Assembly: GCA_938039305.1 (NCBI GenBank)
Contig: CALHUZ010000012.1
Coordinates: 1 to 5,925 of the forward strand
Length of the DNA stretch: 5,925 bases
From: an uncultured Saprospiraceae bacterium
GTDB lineage: Bacteria > Bacteroidota > Bacteroidia > Chitinophagales > Saprospiraceae
Reading direction: 5' to 3'
Under the pieces are notes generated by a model, which did not search any database, was not told where the DNA came from, and worked only from the letters and a program-made list of their open reading frames with translations. A program made the position numbers and the translations under genes. Shown here piece after piece: positions 5,674 to 5,925 of the stretch (position 1 is the first letter of the stretch; the number at the start of each line of letters is the position of its first letter).

Positions 5674-5925
5674 TCAATCCGCTAACAACGCATCCGCCTC
5701 ATTGACTCTTTTCATCAGGCACGCCTTAATCATTTCTACACCTTGGCGCTTCGCTTGATCCTTTGTGATCTTTCCAGCATCTCCGATCAAATTAGAATAT
5801 ATACCCAATGATTCTGATTGTAATATCCACTTGAATCGATCAATCAGCCAAACACAACTGATCTCAAAGCTTAAGTTCATACCCCGATAAGTGATGATAC
5901 AGCGGGATGCCGTTCTTCTTTCCTT
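5674..5925 (-). CDS. C-terminal end of an unrecognised gene or gene remnant, open to the right edge
   Basis: A minus-strand frame ends at TGA 5676-5674 and is open to the window edge. An internal ATG at 5880 would give a 68-aa protein, but the 15 codons before it are also open, so this may be the tail of a longer gene. The last 35 residues look like real coding sequence, with DAGKITKDQAKRQ and VNEADALLAD. DAGKIT followed by an alanine and basic residues faintly recalls the C-terminus of RhuM-like proteins, but the spacing to the preceding IDRF differs, so I do not name it. In the same region another minus-strand frame reads KKNGIPLYHHLSGYELKL and then stops (near 5866), which also looks protein-like. 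A different gene may therefore end there, with the 68-aa frame being a separate small gene or a frameshifted continuation. It converges on the 4582 gene with 6 bp between stop codons. Confidence 0.4.
   Translation of the reverse strand, partial: KERRTASRCIITYRGMNLSFEISCVWLIDRFKWILQSESLGIYSNLIGDAGKITKDQAKRQGVEMIKACLMKRVNEADALLAD

Overview
The window looks like chromosomal DNA of a Bacteroidota bacterium, possibly of the Saprospiria/Cytophagia kind. The grounds are protein style (a large secreted PIG-L deacetylase beside a sodium:solute symporter, an NqrM-like four-cysteine protein, full-length MazG), moderate to low GC, mostly weak Shine-Dalgarno sites, and a TAnnTTTG-type promoter element. 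No phage, transposase, CRISPR, rRNA or tRNA is visible.

Left block (1-3598, all minus strand) reads as one four-gene transcription unit in the order: NqrM-like small membrane protein (3598-3386), secreted 849-aa PIG-L deacetylase with a C-terminal amidotransferase-like domain (3350-801), 51-aa single-pass membrane protein (808-653) whose start codon overlaps the deacetylase stop codon, and the N-terminal part of an SSS-family sodium:solute symporter (589-1, running off the left edge). A plausible reading is that the exported deacetylase processes an N-acylated sugar-like compound outside the cytoplasm, and the sodium-coupled symporter, perhaps with the 51-aa protein as a small subunit, imports the product. 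The NqrM-like gene ties the unit loosely to sodium bioenergetics. Substrate and physical partnership are inference.

A 110-bp divergent intergenic region (3599-3708) separates this unit from mazG (3709-4488, plus strand, TTG start), a house-cleaning nucleoside triphosphate pyrophosphohydrolase.

The 93 bp after mazG hold two unusual structures. One is a degenerate 8-bp tandem repeat (4471-4510) that encodes the last residues and stop of MazG. The other is a perfect 15-bp inverted repeat with a 3-nt loop (4534-4566), each arm of which is itself nearly palindromic. It lies 15 bp before an AT-rich gene for an unrecognised 361-aa protein (4582-5667) with a soluble N-terminal domain, four predicted membrane segments and a soluble C-terminal tail.

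The right edge (5674-5925) has a converging minus-strand reading frame ending 6 bp from that gene. It may be the C-terminal end of a gene lying beyond the window, or a remnant. No stretch over 300 bp lacks a gene.
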